Assembly (NCBI RefSeq): GCF_900103865.1
Contig: NZ_FNII01000008.1
Span: forward strand, 62,001-126,000
Length of the DNA stretch: 64,000 nucleotides
Reading direction: 5' to 3'
Origin: Vreelandella arcis
Lineage (GTDB): Bacteria; Pseudomonadota; Gammaproteobacteria; Pseudomonadales; Halomonadaceae
Of the stretch, positions 19,930-28,623 are shown piece after piece; within the stretch, counting starts at the first letter, position 1; the number at the start of each line of letters is the position of its first letter. The translations under genes were made by a program, and so were the position numbers. The notes beneath the pieces are model-generated. The model was not told the DNA's origin and did no database searches. It saw nothing but the letters and a program-made list of their open reading frames with translations.

Positions 19930-20001
19930 AAGCATGCCCTGCAAAAATATGGATGGCACTGTGGAATGCCAGCACGATGCCTAGCGGCATCCCAAACACA
20001 A

Positions 20002-20027
20002 CGCGCGGCCCCGTGGGAGACCGCGCG
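20002..20027 (-). other. Intercistronic hairpin between TAXI binding protein and permease
   Basis: Inverted repeat CGCGCGG / CCGCGCG with a 12-base inner segment that can pair further, in the gap between the binding protein stop and the permease start. There is no T run, so it is more likely an mRNA-stabilising or attenuating element that lets the binding protein outnumber the permease. Confidence 0.5.
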
Positions 20028-20069
20028 CACATCTTTCATTGGGTGGTTAATCACCCCTAACCGATGACC

Positions 20070-21059
20070 TTACTCTTCGATCCAGCCCTGCTCTACGTAG
20101 TACCGTTTGGCACCGTCATGCAGCGGAGCGGACAGACCTTGGGTGACCATGTCTTGGGCATCCAGGTTTTCGAAGGCCGGGTGGAGTTGTTTGAAACGGT
20201 CAAAGTCGTCGAATACCGCTTTAACAGTTTCATACACCACGTCGTCGTCTAGGTCAGCGGACGTAACGAACGTGGCCGCCACACCAAATGTCTCTACGTC
20301 GTCGGGGTTGTTTTTATACAAACCACCGGGGATCACAGAGCTTGAGTAGTAGGGATATTCGTCAACAATGCCTTGAATATCTTCGTCGTTCATCGGAATC
20401 AGACGCGAATCAACGGTGGTGGTGGCTTCCTGAATAGAGCCATTTGGGTGACCCACCACATACACCATGGCGTCGATGTTGTTATCAGAAAGTGCGGCAG
20501 CTTGCTCGGCAGCACCCAGCTCAGAGACCATGGAGAAGGTATCTTCGTCCCAGCCCTTCGCATCCATCACCACTTCCATGGTGTTACGCTGACCCGAGCC
20601 TGGGTTGCCGATATTAACGCGTTTGCCTTCCAGGTCATCCAAGGTTTCGATGCCAGAATCTTGACGGGCCAGTAACGTCAAAGGCTCGCCATGGATACGG
20701 AAAATAGCGCGCAGGTCGTCAAACCCTTCGCCATCGAAGGTTCCTTCGCCATTGTACGCTTGGTACTGAACGTCAGACTGGACAACGCCCATGTCCAGCT
20801 CGCCGGATTTAATGCCGTTAATATTGGCAACAGAGCCACCAGTGGACGGTGCGTTACAACGAATGTTGTGCCCGTCGCTGCCACGGTTAACCAAGCGGCA
20901 TACGGACTGACCAACGACGTAATAAACACCGGTTTGGCCACCGGTACCGATGGTAATGAATTGTTCGTCTTCCTCTTGGGCCATTGCTGGAGAAGCAAAA
21001 GCGGCGGCGGCGAGTAGCGCACCGGAGAAAGCAGCGGTAGAAAATGCGTGGCGTTTCAT
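20070..21059 (-). CDS. TAXI-family TRAP substrate-binding protein
   Basis: Periplasmic binding protein of 329 residues with a Sec signal peptide (cleavage after SPAMA). The family hallmark FITIGTGGQTGVYYVVGQSV follows, with STGGSVANINGIKSGELDMG and GKRVNIGNPGSGQRNTMEV. TAXI proteins feed fused TRAP permeases with substrates such as glutamate or other organic acids; the substrate here is unknown. The ATG at 21059 has GAGGTG close upstream; a GTG six bases earlier is less likely. First gene of the operon with the fused permease and uspA. Confidence 0.9.
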   Translation of the reverse strand: MKRHAFSTAAFSGALLAAAAFASPAMAQEEDEQFITIGTGGQTGVYYVVGQSVCRLVNRGSDGHNIRCNAPSTGGSVANINGIKSGELDMGVVQSDVQYQAYNGEGTFDGEGFDDLRAIFRIHGEPLTLLARQDSGIETLDDLEGKRVNIGNPGSGQRNTMEVVMDAKGWDEDTFSMVSELGAAEQAAALSDNNIDAMVYVVGHPNGSIQEATTTVDSRLIPMNDEDIQGIVDEYPYYSSSVIPGGLYKNNPDDVETFGVAATFVTSADLDDDVVYETVKAVFDDFDRFKQLHPAFENLDAQDMVTQGLSAPLHDGAKRYYVEQGWIEE

Positions 21060-21170
21060 GAACACACCTCTTTATCTTGATGTTATGAGTATTGGGCGTT
21101 GGGCCATGCCTGCATGATACTTCCACAGGTCAGCAGACCCAAAACGTTGTCAAGTCAATCTGTTATCAGC

Positions 21171-21241
21171 GCCGACAGTGTCTGTCGGCTGTCACTACTT
21201 TAGCGAAAAAAAGCCAAATTAGCGAAATACGAAACGCTAAA
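21171..21241. promoter_or_regulatory. Palindromes and repeats upstream of the TAXI TRAP operon
   Basis: The region holds a perfect 8-3-8 palindrome (GCCGACAG / CTGTCGGC, 21171-21189). After it come two direct copies of TTAGCGAAA spaced 19 bases (21200 and 21219) and an inverted CGCTAAA at 21235-21241. They lie 110-180 bases upstream of the TAXI binding protein start and resemble regulator sites. No regulator gene is next to them. Confidence 0.35.
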
Positions 21242-21331
21242 TAATACCCTAACGTCTATTACTCAGTGTAGCGATCTTCATCGTTTAGGGAGCGTTAACC
21301 GGTATTCCGCTGTTGCATAGGCCAATCGACA

Positions 21332-22639
21332 TCAGCCAACGTTATAGCCCAAAACGCGCGGCAGCCAGAGCGCAATACTGGGGAAAACCGCGACCAGCGC
21401 CAAGGCACAGCCCATGGCGACCACAAACAGCAGCGCCCAGCCCAGCGTCTGCTCCAAACGAATCTTGGCCACTTCGGTGGTGACCATTAAATTCACCGCC
21501 ACCGGCGGAGTAAACTGGCCAATGGCAATATTCATCGCCAATAGAATCCCAAACCACACCGGATTCCATTCGAAATGCTGCATCACCGGAATCAAAATCG
21601 GCATCATGATCAGATAAATCGAGATGGCATCCAGCAGCATCCCCGCCACCAGCACCGCCAGCATGACTAAGACCAGCAGCAGCACGCCGTTATCGGTCAA
21701 GCCAATAATCCACTCCGCCAGGTGGCGGAAGGTGCCCAACATGGTGCCCGCCCAGGCAAAAATACCCGCCAGGGCAATAATCAGCATCACCACGCCGGAG
21801 ATAATCGCCGCTTCACCGAATAGCTCCCAGAGGTCACGCCATGACAGTTCACGGGTAAGAAAAAGCCCGACGACGGCACCGTAGGCAACCGCCACGACCG
21901 CCGCCTCGGTAGGCGTAAATAGCCCCGTGCGAAGCCCGCCGAGTATTAACACTGGCGCAAAAAGCGCGGGCAAAGCCTGCCTAAAGGTACCTCGCACACT
22001 CAGCCGTTCGGCGCCTTCCCCCGACGTACCGCCTTCCCACCCATAACGTCTGGACACCAGCAGTGCCGGTAGCAACAGCGCCAGGCCAGCCAACACACCG
22101 GGAAACAAGCCAGCGGCAAACAAGGCGCGCAGGTCAACACCCGGCACCACAATGGAATAGAGAATCAGCGCCACCGAAGGTGGAATGAGAATGGCAGTGG
22201 AGGCAGACGCCGCAATCAGCGTAGCGGAGAACGGCTTGGGGTAGCCCGCCTTGGTCATGCTCGGCAGCATCACCATGGCAACCGCCGCCGCATCGGCGGG
22301 GCCTGAGCCGCTCATACCGCCCATGATCATACACACCAGCACCGCGACCAACGCTAGCCCTCCGTGGCGCGGACCAATCAATGCCTGGGCGAAGCGCACC
22401 AAGCGTAGCGCGACGCCGGCACGCTCAAAAATCAATCCGGTTAGTATAAATAACGGAATCGCAATGAGCGGGTACTTAGCCACGCTGTTGTAGGTATTGG
22501 TGCCCAGCGTTGCTAACATATCCGGCGAAAGTCCGAGCACAATGCCCACCGCCCCCGACAGCGCCAGCGAAAACGCCACCGGCACGCCGGCAATAAGAAA
22601 CCCTGCGAACGCCAGGATCATCCATACGTCAGGCGTCAT
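21332..22639 (-). CDS. dctM: TRAP transporter large permease (DctM)
   Basis: Inner-membrane permease of 435 residues with about twelve helices. DctM features are visible: GVPVAFSLALSGAVG near the start, GGMSGSGPADAAAVAMVMLP near residue 120, SASTAILIPPSVALILYSIV, and FTPPVAVNLMVTTEVA near the end. The ATG at 22639 overlaps the DctQ gene by 11 bases; the longer reading back to 22747 is a shadow of dctQ. Works with the DctQ and DctP proteins encoded just upstream to import a carboxylate of unknown identity. Confidence 0.9.
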   Translation of the reverse strand: MTPDVWMILAFAGFLIAGVPVAFSLALSGAVGIVLGLSPDMLATLGTNTYNSVAKYPLIAIPLFILTGLIFERAGVALRLVRFAQALIGPRHGGLALVAVLVCMIMGGMSGSGPADAAAVAMVMLPSMTKAGYPKPFSATLIAASASTAILIPPSVALILYSIVVPGVDLRALFAAGLFPGVLAGLALLLPALLVSRRYGWEGGTSGEGAERLSVRGTFRQALPALFAPVLILGGLRTGLFTPTEAAVVAVAYGAVVGLFLTRELSWRDLWELFGEAAIISGVVMLIIALAGIFAWAGTMLGTFRHLAEWIIGLTDNGVLLLVLVMLAVLVAGMLLDAISIYLIMMPILIPVMQHFEWNPVWFGILLAMNIAIGQFTPPVAVNLMVTTEVAKIRLEQTLGWALLFVVAMGCALALVAVFPSIALWLPRVLGYNVG

Positions 22640-23108
22640 CGTCGTGCCTCCCGGCCAGACGATCGCGGGTTTGCTGCAGCAACCGCCACAACATGGCAGC
22701 AGACAGCACCGGCAACCAGACGATGTACCACCACTGCGGCAGGCCAAGACCGGGCGAGAGCGACTGCCACTGATATTCCTGCCAGGCTAGTTTAGCCCCG
22801 AACCACGTAATCAGCCCCAGTACCACTAGCCCGCAAAGCGCTTGAAAGACGATCAATAGCCGCCGGGGGCCAGGTGGCAGCGCTCGCTCTAAAAAGCTGA
22901 TACGAATATGGCGCTGACGACGCAACGCCACCGAGGCGCCAGCGAAGGTCAGCACCACCAGCAAGAACACCGAAAATTCCTCAGTGAATGAAAACGACCC
23001 GCCGGTTAAATACCGCGTGATCACATTACCCAAGCTAATCAGCGAGATAACGATCAGTGCCAGTGCCCCCAGCCAGCGTTCGGGGCGCGCATCTGGAATG
23101 CCTTTCAT
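22629..23108 (-). CDS. dctQ: TRAP transporter small permease (DctQ)
   Basis: Membrane protein of 159 residues with four predicted helices (near 13-30, 40-60, 87-105 and 132-148). The segment FTEEFSVFLLVVLTFAGASV followed by RRQRHIRISFLERALPP is typical of DctQ. It lies between the DctP and DctM genes, separated from dctP by a hairpin and overlapping dctM. Confidence 0.85.
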   Translation of the reverse strand: MKGIPDARPERWLGALALIVISLISLGNVITRYLTGGSFSFTEEFSVFLLVVLTFAGASVALRRQRHIRISFLERALPPGPRRLLIVFQALCGLVVLGLITWFGAKLAWQEYQWQSLSPGLGLPQWWYIVWLPVLSAAMLWRLLQQTRDRLAGRHDDDA

Positions 23109-23127
23109 GGCAGCCTCACAGCTAAAG

Positions 23128-23150
23128 CTACCGGCCCTAAAGGCCGGTAG
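23128..23150 (-). other. Intercistronic hairpin between dctP and dctQ
   Basis: Perfect inverted repeat CTACCGGCC / GGCCGGTAG with a five-base loop, without a strong T run. It sits at the same place as the hairpin in the TAXI operon, between the binding-protein and permease genes, and probably protects the binding-protein transcript or limits readthrough. Confidence 0.55.
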
Positions 23151-23178
23151 GAAAACAATAAAAATGAATAGGCTGTGC

Positions 23179-24189
23179 CTAGCGAGCGTCGATGGCCGTC
23201 TGTGCTGCCTCTACGAGATCTTCACCAATCCGCGGTGCCCACTCATCGTATACAGCGCGTGTGGCGTCAACAAAGGCTTGGTACTGCGCATCGGTCAGTT
23301 CCGTCACCGTGACGCCGCGCTCCCGAATAGCCGCGAGGCGATCGCTTTCTTCTTCACGCGTCATAGCGATTTCCCACTCGCCTGCCTCGACGGCGGTTTC
23401 GCGCAGCAGGGTACGGTGTTCTTCGCTAAGCGACTGCCACACCTGCTGGTTAACAGCGAAAATCAGCGGGTCGTTCATGTAGTTCCACAGCGTCAAATGC
23501 TCTTGGCCGACTTGGTCAATGCGCGCCACATCAAATACCGAAAGCGGGTTTTCCTGACCGTCTACCGCCCCAGTAGTAAGCGCCGGCTTGGCATCCGCCC
23601 AGCTCATTTGCGTGGGATCGGCATCCAGCGCCGAGAACGTATCCTGGAACAGCGGCGACCCTACCACGCGAATTTTGAGGCCTTCCAGATCACCCGGCTC
23701 ACTGATCGGCCCGCGGGAGTTAGAGACCTGGCGGAAGCCGTTTTCACCCCAGGCCAGCGGCATCACACCACGGGATTCAATCGCTTCAAACACCATCTCA
23801 CCGGCCTTGCCACCGGTGACCGCATCCACAGCAGCTTCGTCGGGGATGAAAAACGGCAGTGAGAAAAGGTTAAGTTCAGGTACCTGCGGCGACCAGTTGA
23901 TCGTCGAACCAACGGCGGCATCAATTAACCCCGAACGCATGGCGGAAAATTCGCGGGTTTGATCCCCGGATACTAACTGCGAGTTGGGATAAACCCGCAT
24001 CGTCAGTTCACCGTCGCTACGTTCTTCAACCAATTCTGCCCACTTTTCCGCAGCCTGCCCCCAGGGAAACGCATCCGGCAGCACCGTCGAAACAGACAGC
24101 TCCCGAGCCTGTGCGGAAAGCGAAGCAGAGAGCAGTGCAGCACCGGCCAAGCCGGCAGTGAAACGAGCCATTGAGCGTGTCAGCGTCAT
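23179..24189 (-). CDS. dctP: TRAP substrate-binding protein (DctP)
   Basis: Periplasmic solute-binding protein of 336 residues with a signal peptide (cleavage near SLSAQA). DctP-family features: STVLPDAFPWGQAAEKWAEL, the conserved Arg region LKIRVVGSPLFQDTFSALDA, MSWADAKPALTTGAVDGQEN and FAVNQQVWQSL. It is the first gene of the dctPQM operon. Substrate unknown, probably an organic acid. Confidence 0.9.
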   Translation of the reverse strand: MTLTRSMARFTAGLAGAALLSASLSAQARELSVSTVLPDAFPWGQAAEKWAELVEERSDGELTMRVYPNSQLVSGDQTREFSAMRSGLIDAAVGSTINWSPQVPELNLFSLPFFIPDEAAVDAVTGGKAGEMVFEAIESRGVMPLAWGENGFRQVSNSRGPISEPGDLEGLKIRVVGSPLFQDTFSALDADPTQMSWADAKPALTTGAVDGQENPLSVFDVARIDQVGQEHLTLWNYMNDPLIFAVNQQVWQSLSEEHRTLLRETAVEAGEWEIAMTREEESDRLAAIRERGVTVTELTDAQYQAFVDATRAVYDEWAPRIGEDLVEAAQTAIDAR

Positions 24190-24442
24190 GGTAGATCCTT
24201 TTTATCGGTTTTTGTGATGACTTTATTATTGGGCCAGCCCTTACCACCGAAGTCGACTCATATTGGCGATAAGCACCCCATTGTAGGTATTCTTTTGTTG
24301 AAAGGAACCCATCCAAACGGCTATTGAAGACCAATATGGAACGCCGGAGGCTGCATACCGCCAACCCGGGGCTTATACGACAATATTGTCACCTGATATC
24401 CTAGCCGCGCTTTCTCTTCTACTTCTACCAACGGACATCAAC

Positions 24443-25303
24443 GTGCCACTACGCGACCTGCTGCTCGGCCTCTTTGTCATCGCTATATGGGCGCTGAATA
24501 TCATTGTTATCAAGGTCGGCGTGGCGGAACTGCCGCCGCTATTGCTGACCACGCTGCGCTTTACGCTGGTCGCCGTGCTGCTGGTGCCCTTCTATCCTGT
24601 GGCGCGAGCTCAGCTGCCATTTTTACTATTACTTTCCTTCACCTTCGGTAGCCTGCATTTCGGCCTGCTGTTCATTGGCTTACAGCAGGCCGAGGCGGGT
24701 ACTGGTGCGCTTTTAGTGCAGATGGGCACGCCCTTTGCCACGCTGCTGGCGGTGATCTTTCTGAAAGAGAAGCTGGGCCCCAAACGTGTTGTCGGGCTGC
24801 TGCTCTCGTTTGCGGGCATTATTGTGTTGGCGGGTGGGCCCACCTTACCGACGCCCCTCCCCCTGGCGATTCTTTTGTGTAGTGCAATGGGCTGGGCGGT
24901 GTCACAGCTATTGATTAAGCGTGGCCCGCCGATTGCGCCGATGGCGTTGGCAGGCTGGGTGGCGCTGTTTGCGGTACCCCAGGTAGCGCTGGGCTCGTGG
25001 CTGTTTGAGAGTGACCAGTGGCAGGCAATACAGCAAGCGAGCTGGTTGGGCTGGGGGGCGATGATTTACACCGCCGTGATGTCGTCAATTGTCGCTTACG
25101 GGATTTGGTATGCGCTTTTACGCCGCCACCCGGTTAATCGCGTGGTACCCATGACGCTACTCGTACCGGTATTGGCAGTCGGCCTAGGCGCGCTATTAAT
25201 GGGCGACAGCCTAGGCGTGCATAAGCTGGTGGGCGGCGGCTTAGTGGTGGCGGGTATCGCCCTGATTGTGCTTAATTTCAGCCGACGCCCGCGCTCCGTT
25301 TAA
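24443..25303 (+). CDS. EamA/DMT-superfamily transporter
   Basis: Inner-membrane protein of 286 residues with ten predicted helices in two EamA repeats (FVIAIWALNIIVIKVG; LLCSAMGWAVSQLLIKRG). The second repeat ends in VPMTLLVPVLAVGLGALLMG and LVGGGLVVAGIALIV. This RhaT/EamA group exports amino acids or metabolites. GTG at 24443 is chosen because the first repeat begins right after it; the longer reading starts from a TTG without a ribosome site. A degenerate copy of its last 22 codons lies at 26253-26320, beyond the parA gene. Confidence 0.8.
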   Translation: MPLRDLLLGLFVIAIWALNIIVIKVGVAELPPLLLTTLRFTLVAVLLVPFYPVARAQLPFLLLLSFTFGSLHFGLLFIGLQQAEAGTGALLVQMGTPFATLLAVIFLKEKLGPKRVVGLLLSFAGIIVLAGGPTLPTPLPLAILLCSAMGWAVSQLLIKRGPPIAPMALAGWVALFAVPQVALGSWLFESDQWQAIQQASWLGWGAMIYTAVMSSIVAYGIWYALLRRHPVNRVVPMTLLVPVLAVGLGALLMGDSLGVHKLVGGGLVVAGIALIVLNFSRRPRSV

Positions 25304-25395
25304 TTCGCGAGTTGGCAGGGATCGACGATCTCAGGGCGATCCGCCCGTCGTTATCGATAAAGGCAATGTCGAGAGGAATCAGCGTAGCGACATCG
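25304..25395 (-). pseudogene. Remnant of a DUF192 gene
   Basis: Read on the minus strand, 25334-25393 encodes TLIPLDIAFIDNDGRI, almost the same as the intact DUF192 protein nearby (TLIPLDIAFIDSDGRI, encoded around 26496-26553). The first 17 bases after the eamA stop also resemble the 3' end of the intact gene. About 135 bases between the two matches are absent. It is a deleted second copy of the eamA/DUF192 junction. Confidence 0.7.
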
Positions 25396-25477
25396 GCAGC
25401 AGCGCCGTCATCGAAACGTCACATATCCGCGCGGGCCAATCAGTTAAGCTAGATCGTTACCGAGCCGGGAGTTCACC

Positions 25478-26212
25478 ATGAAGATGCTGGCGCTTTATAG
25501 TATCAAGGGCGGCGTGGGCAAGACCGCCTCCGCCGTTAATCTCGCCGCCGAAGCGGCACGCGACGGCAGGCGGGTGTTGCTGTGGGATCTAGATCCCCAG
25601 GCCGCCACCACCTTCTACCTGCGCAGCAAACCCAAAGTGCGCGGTGGCGTCGACAAACTGGTCAAGGGCAAGGCCGATCTCGATCGGGCGATCCGGGAGA
25701 CTGACATCGAGGGGCTCGACCTGCTGCCGGCGGCGCTGGGCTCGCGCGAACTGGAAGCGTCGCTGGAAACCCGCAAGCCCAGTCGGCTGCGCAAGATCCT
25801 CAATCCGGTGAAGGGTAGTTACGACTTGGTGATACTCGACTGCCCGCCGAGCCTGTCGGCGCTCGCCGAGCAGATCTTCTCCAGTGTCAATGCGCTACTA
25901 GTGCCGGTGGTGCCGACGACCCTGTCGTTGCGCACCCTTGAGCAACTGGACGGTCATCTCGACGAGGTCGACCATGCCTGCCCGATCTGGCCGTTCGTGA
26001 CCCTCGCCGACCGCCGCAAGACCCTGCACCGCCAGGTGATGGAGACTCTCAGCGAACGCTGGCCGAAGCGCCTGTCGACGAACGTTCCCAACGCTAGTGC
26101 GGTCGAGCGCATGGGTATAGAACGCGCTCCGGTGGGGCATTTTGCCCGTAGCAGTCGGGGCGCTCGCGCCTACGCCGCGCTGTGGCGAGAGATCGCGCAG
26201 CGTCTGCAATGA
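25478..26212 (+). CDS. Orphan ParA/MinD-like ATPase
   Basis: P-loop ATPase of 244 residues with the deviant Walker A motif (SIKGGVGKTASAVNLA, residues 8-23), the A' motif (LLWDLDPQAATTFY) and a Walker B (LVILDCPPSLSAL). There is no ParB, minC/E or cheW neighbour, so its cargo is unknown; orphan ParA proteins position chromosomes, plasmids or protein clusters. GGGAG lies six bases before the ATG. The gene looks GC-richer than its neighbours and is bracketed by duplicated pieces of the eamA/DUF192 junction, a sign of insertion by recombination. Confidence 0.85.
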   Translation: MKMLALYSIKGGVGKTASAVNLAAEAARDGRRVLLWDLDPQAATTFYLRSKPKVRGGVDKLVKGKADLDRAIRETDIEGLDLLPAALGSRELEASLETRKPSRLRKILNPVKGSYDLVILDCPPSLSALAEQIFSSVNALLVPVVPTTLSLRTLEQLDGHLDEVDHACPIWPFVTLADRRKTLHRQVMETLSERWPKRLSTNVPNASAVERMGIERAPVGHFARSSRGARAYAALWREIAQRLQ

Positions 26213-26252
26213 CCGTCTGCAACAACTGTTTACAACAACCCGGCTCAAGGCC

Positions 26253-26320
26253 GGGGCGGTGGCTTGGTGGTCGTGGGTATTGCCCTGATTGTCATCCGAT
26301 TCCGCCGTCGTCCAGCTTAA
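26253..26320 (+). pseudogene. Remnant of the 3' end of an EamA transporter gene
   Basis: The frame from 26255 reads GGLVVVGIALIVIRFRRRPA and stops at 26318-26320, matching the end of the complete transporter (GGLVVAGIALIVLNFSRRP). Only this tail is present, with no start. It sits directly before the 3' end of the intact DUF192 gene, mirroring the complete eamA gene and the DUF192 remnant on the left side of parA. Confidence 0.75.
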
Positions 26321-26838
26321 TCTGCGGACTGGCAAAAACCGGCCTCGTCGGGGATGGAAACACAGTCGCCCACTTGGATGCCGCGTTCGGCAAAGTAGCC
26401 AGCGTTGACCTCTAGTGCTGAATGATACGCCGCGCCAGCCGGATAAGAGGGGCAGTCACTCGGCGAGGAAGATTCACAGGGCGGCATGGTATTAATCGCT
26501 ACAATCCGTCCATCGCTATCGATAAAGGCTATATCCAAGGGGATCAGCGTGCGATACATCCAAAAGGCATTGTTAGCCGACTGCTCGCGCTTAAAGCGGA
26601 ACAGCATGCCGCTTGATTCGGGTAAGCGCTCGCGCCCCATTAAGCCGCGCTGACGCTGGGAGACCGTTTCCGCTACTTCGACCTCTAAACGATGTGGGCC
26701 GCCCTCGCTGTGAATAGCCAGCGCCATTGTCTCGGCGTCATCGGGACTCGTTTGTGCCCACAATGATGCGCCCGGCAGATACCAGGCTAACGGCAGCATA
26801 AGCGACGCTTTTAGCAGCGTCCGTCGATTCATGGTCAT
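26317..26838 (-). CDS. DUF192 exported protein
   Basis: Protein of 173 residues with an N-terminal export signal containing twin arginine (NRRTLLKASLMLPLAWYL), so Tat export is possible. The DUF192 domain covers about 45-165 (ETVSQRQRGLMGRERLPESS, MLFRFKREQSANNAFWMYRT, LIPLDIAFIDSDGRIVAI, ALEVNAGYFAERGIQVGD). The molecular role of DUF192 is unknown. The ATG at 26838 overlaps the modC stop (ATGA), and AAGGA lies seven bases before it, so it is translated with the mod operon. Confidence 0.82.
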   Translation of the reverse strand: MTMNRRTLLKASLMLPLAWYLPGASLWAQTSPDDAETMALAIHSEGGPHRLEVEVAETVSQRQRGLMGRERLPESSGMLFRFKREQSANNAFWMYRTLIPLDIAFIDSDGRIVAINTMPPCESSSPSDCPSYPAGAAYHSALEVNAGYFAERGIQVGDCVSIPDEAGFCQSAD

Positions 26839-27962
26839 GGTGTGTTCCTTTTCTCATCGGGCGCTGTGTCTACGCCGTGCCCTGGCATTAGATGAATGCC
26901 CCCCGCCAGCAGCGACACATTCACCGCCACGCCGGGGGTTAATTGGTTACGTCGCACTGCGTGGGTCGCGATATCGAAACGTAGCATATCGCCATGTGGA
27001 ACGCGCAACGCGACCGAGGTCATGCCGCCTAACACGATAATCTCGTCGACCGAGGCAGCTACAGGATTCTCCCGTTCCCCCTGTGAGGGGCGATCACGGC
27101 GATGGAGGACGATATCCGAAGGCGGTAGATACCAGGCCACTCGCTCGCCAACGTTAAGCCCCTCAAGCCCCGAGGCAACGTCTAACGCATAGCGCCCCCA
27201 CTGCAAGCGTCGCGTGCCGTCAACCTCGACCACCTGCCCGTCAAACACGTTATTCCGATCCAACAGCCGTGCAACGTTGGGTGACGCCGGGGTGCGAAAC
27301 AGCGTTTCGGGCGGGGCTTGCTGCAGGCTATTACCGTTATGCAGCACGCAGATTTGATCGGCCAGCGCGGCGGCTTCTTCCAGGTCGTGGGTGACCAGCA
27401 CAATGGGTATCGAGATCTGCTGGCGAAGCCGGGCCAGCTCGCGCTGTAACCGTCGGCGCGTGACTTGATCCACTGCCGAAAACGGCTCGTCGAGCAGCAA
27501 TACCTGAGGGTCTCGAGCCAGCGCACGCGCCAGTGCCACGCGCTGACGTTGGCCACCGGATAGCTCACTAGGGTAACGATTTTCCAACCCTTTCAAGCGC
27601 ACCGTTTCAAGCCACTGCTCGGCTTTAGGACGGCGCAGCGGTGTCGGCAAATGGCGTAGCGGTAGCTGAACATTGGCAAGCGCAGTTAAGTGGGGAAACA
27701 GCGCATAGTCTTGGAAAACCATGCCCACACGACGCCGTTGGGGGGATAGCGATTGTTGGCGCTGGGTATCGAGCCAGGTGTCACCCGCGCACTCGATACG
27801 CCCGTGCTGGGGGCGATAAAGCCCGGCAATGGCACGTAACAAAGTGGTTTTACCGCTACCCGAAGGCCCTACCAAGGCTAAAAGCTCTCCGGGTAAGCAA
27901 CTGAACTCGGCATTCAACGGGATTGGCCCGGCCTGCTGCGCTTCAACGGTAAGCTTAACCAC
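26835..27962 (-). CDS. modC: Molybdate ABC transporter ATP-binding protein
   Basis: ATPase of 375 residues with Walker A (GPSGSGKTTLLRAIAG), Q-loop (GMVFQDYALFPHLT), ABC signature (LSGGQRQRVALARALA), Walker B (VLLLDEPFSAVD) and switch His (LVTHDLEEAA). A TOBE/Mop-like domain occupies the last 70 residues. The GTG at 27962 is chosen because GGAGGT lies six bases upstream and the protein then begins like ModC; the ORF back to 28127 would run far into modB. It overlaps modB by eight bases. Confidence 0.85.
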   Translation of the reverse strand: MVKLTVEAQQAGPIPLNAEFSCLPGELLALVGPSGSGKTTLLRAIAGLYRPQHGRIECAGDTWLDTQRQQSLSPQRRRVGMVFQDYALFPHLTALANVQLPLRHLPTPLRRPKAEQWLETVRLKGLENRYPSELSGGQRQRVALARALARDPQVLLLDEPFSAVDQVTRRRLQRELARLRQQISIPIVLVTHDLEEAAALADQICVLHNGNSLQQAPPETLFRTPASPNVARLLDRNNVFDGQVVEVDGTRRLQWGRYALDVASGLEGLNVGERVAWYLPPSDIVLHRRDRPSQGERENPVAASVDEIIVLGGMTSVALRVPHGDMLRFDIATHAVRRNQLTPGVAVNVSLLAGGIHLMPGHGVDTAPDEKRNTP

Positions 27963-28623
27963 GCGCCCACCTCCGGCGACCCGCCAAGCCATAAACCACG
28001 CCCAGGGTGGTAAACGAGACCACCAATAATAGCGCGGCCATTTGTGCTGCCCCCTGTTCGTCAAAGGCTTGCACTCGATCGTAGATGGCAATGGCAAGGG
28101 TGCGTGTTTCGCCGTCGATGGCCCCACCGACCATCAGGATCACACCAAATTCACCCAGGGTATGGGCGAACGTCAGCGCGGTAGCAGACAAAATGCCCGG
28201 CCACACCAGCGGCAATTCAATAAGCAACAGCGTTTGCCAAGGGCTAAGCCCGCTGCACCACGCTGCTTCGCGCAGGTTGTGGGGCACGTTTTCAAAGGCA
28301 CGTTGAATCGGCTGGATGGCAAACGGCAGGTTAGCCACCAGCGAGGCCAACAAAATACCGCTAAAGGTAAAGGTTAGCCCACCCCCCGTCAGTGACATCC
28401 ATAGTTGCCCTACGGGTGCCTCGCGGCCAAAACTTTGCAGTAAATAAAACCCTAACACCGTCGGCGGTAGTACCAACGGTAGCGCCACCAGCGCCTCGCA
28501 AAGCCCTTTGCCGCGAAACTGCGCCGTGGCCAGCCTCCGACCGACCCAAATACCAATGGGCAGCAAGAACAAGCAGGTGAAGATCGCCAAGCGTAATGAA
28601 ACAGACAGTGCCGACCAATCCAT
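27955..28623 (-). CDS. modB: Molybdate ABC transporter permease
   Basis: Inner-membrane permease of 222 residues with about five or six helices. ModB features: LPLVLPPTVLGFYLL near residue 50, and the cytoplasmic coupling loop EAAWCSGLSPWQTLLLIELP followed by LTFAHTLGEFGVILMVGG. It overlaps modA by one base and modC by eight. Confidence 0.9.
   Translation of the reverse strand: MDWSALSVSLRLAIFTCLFLLPIGIWVGRRLATAQFRGKGLCEALVALPLVLPPTVLGFYLLQSFGREAPVGQLWMSLTGGGLTFTFSGILLASLVANLPFAIQPIQRAFENVPHNLREAAWCSGLSPWQTLLLIELPLVWPGILSATALTFAHTLGEFGVILMVGGAIDGETRTLAIAIYDRVQAFDEQGAAQMAALLLVVSFTTLGVVYGLAGRRRWARG

Noticed and set aside
22984..23862. 292-codon plus-strand ORF across dctQ and dctP
   Set aside because: It spans two genes on the other strand and the hairpin between them, with no ribosome site or family.
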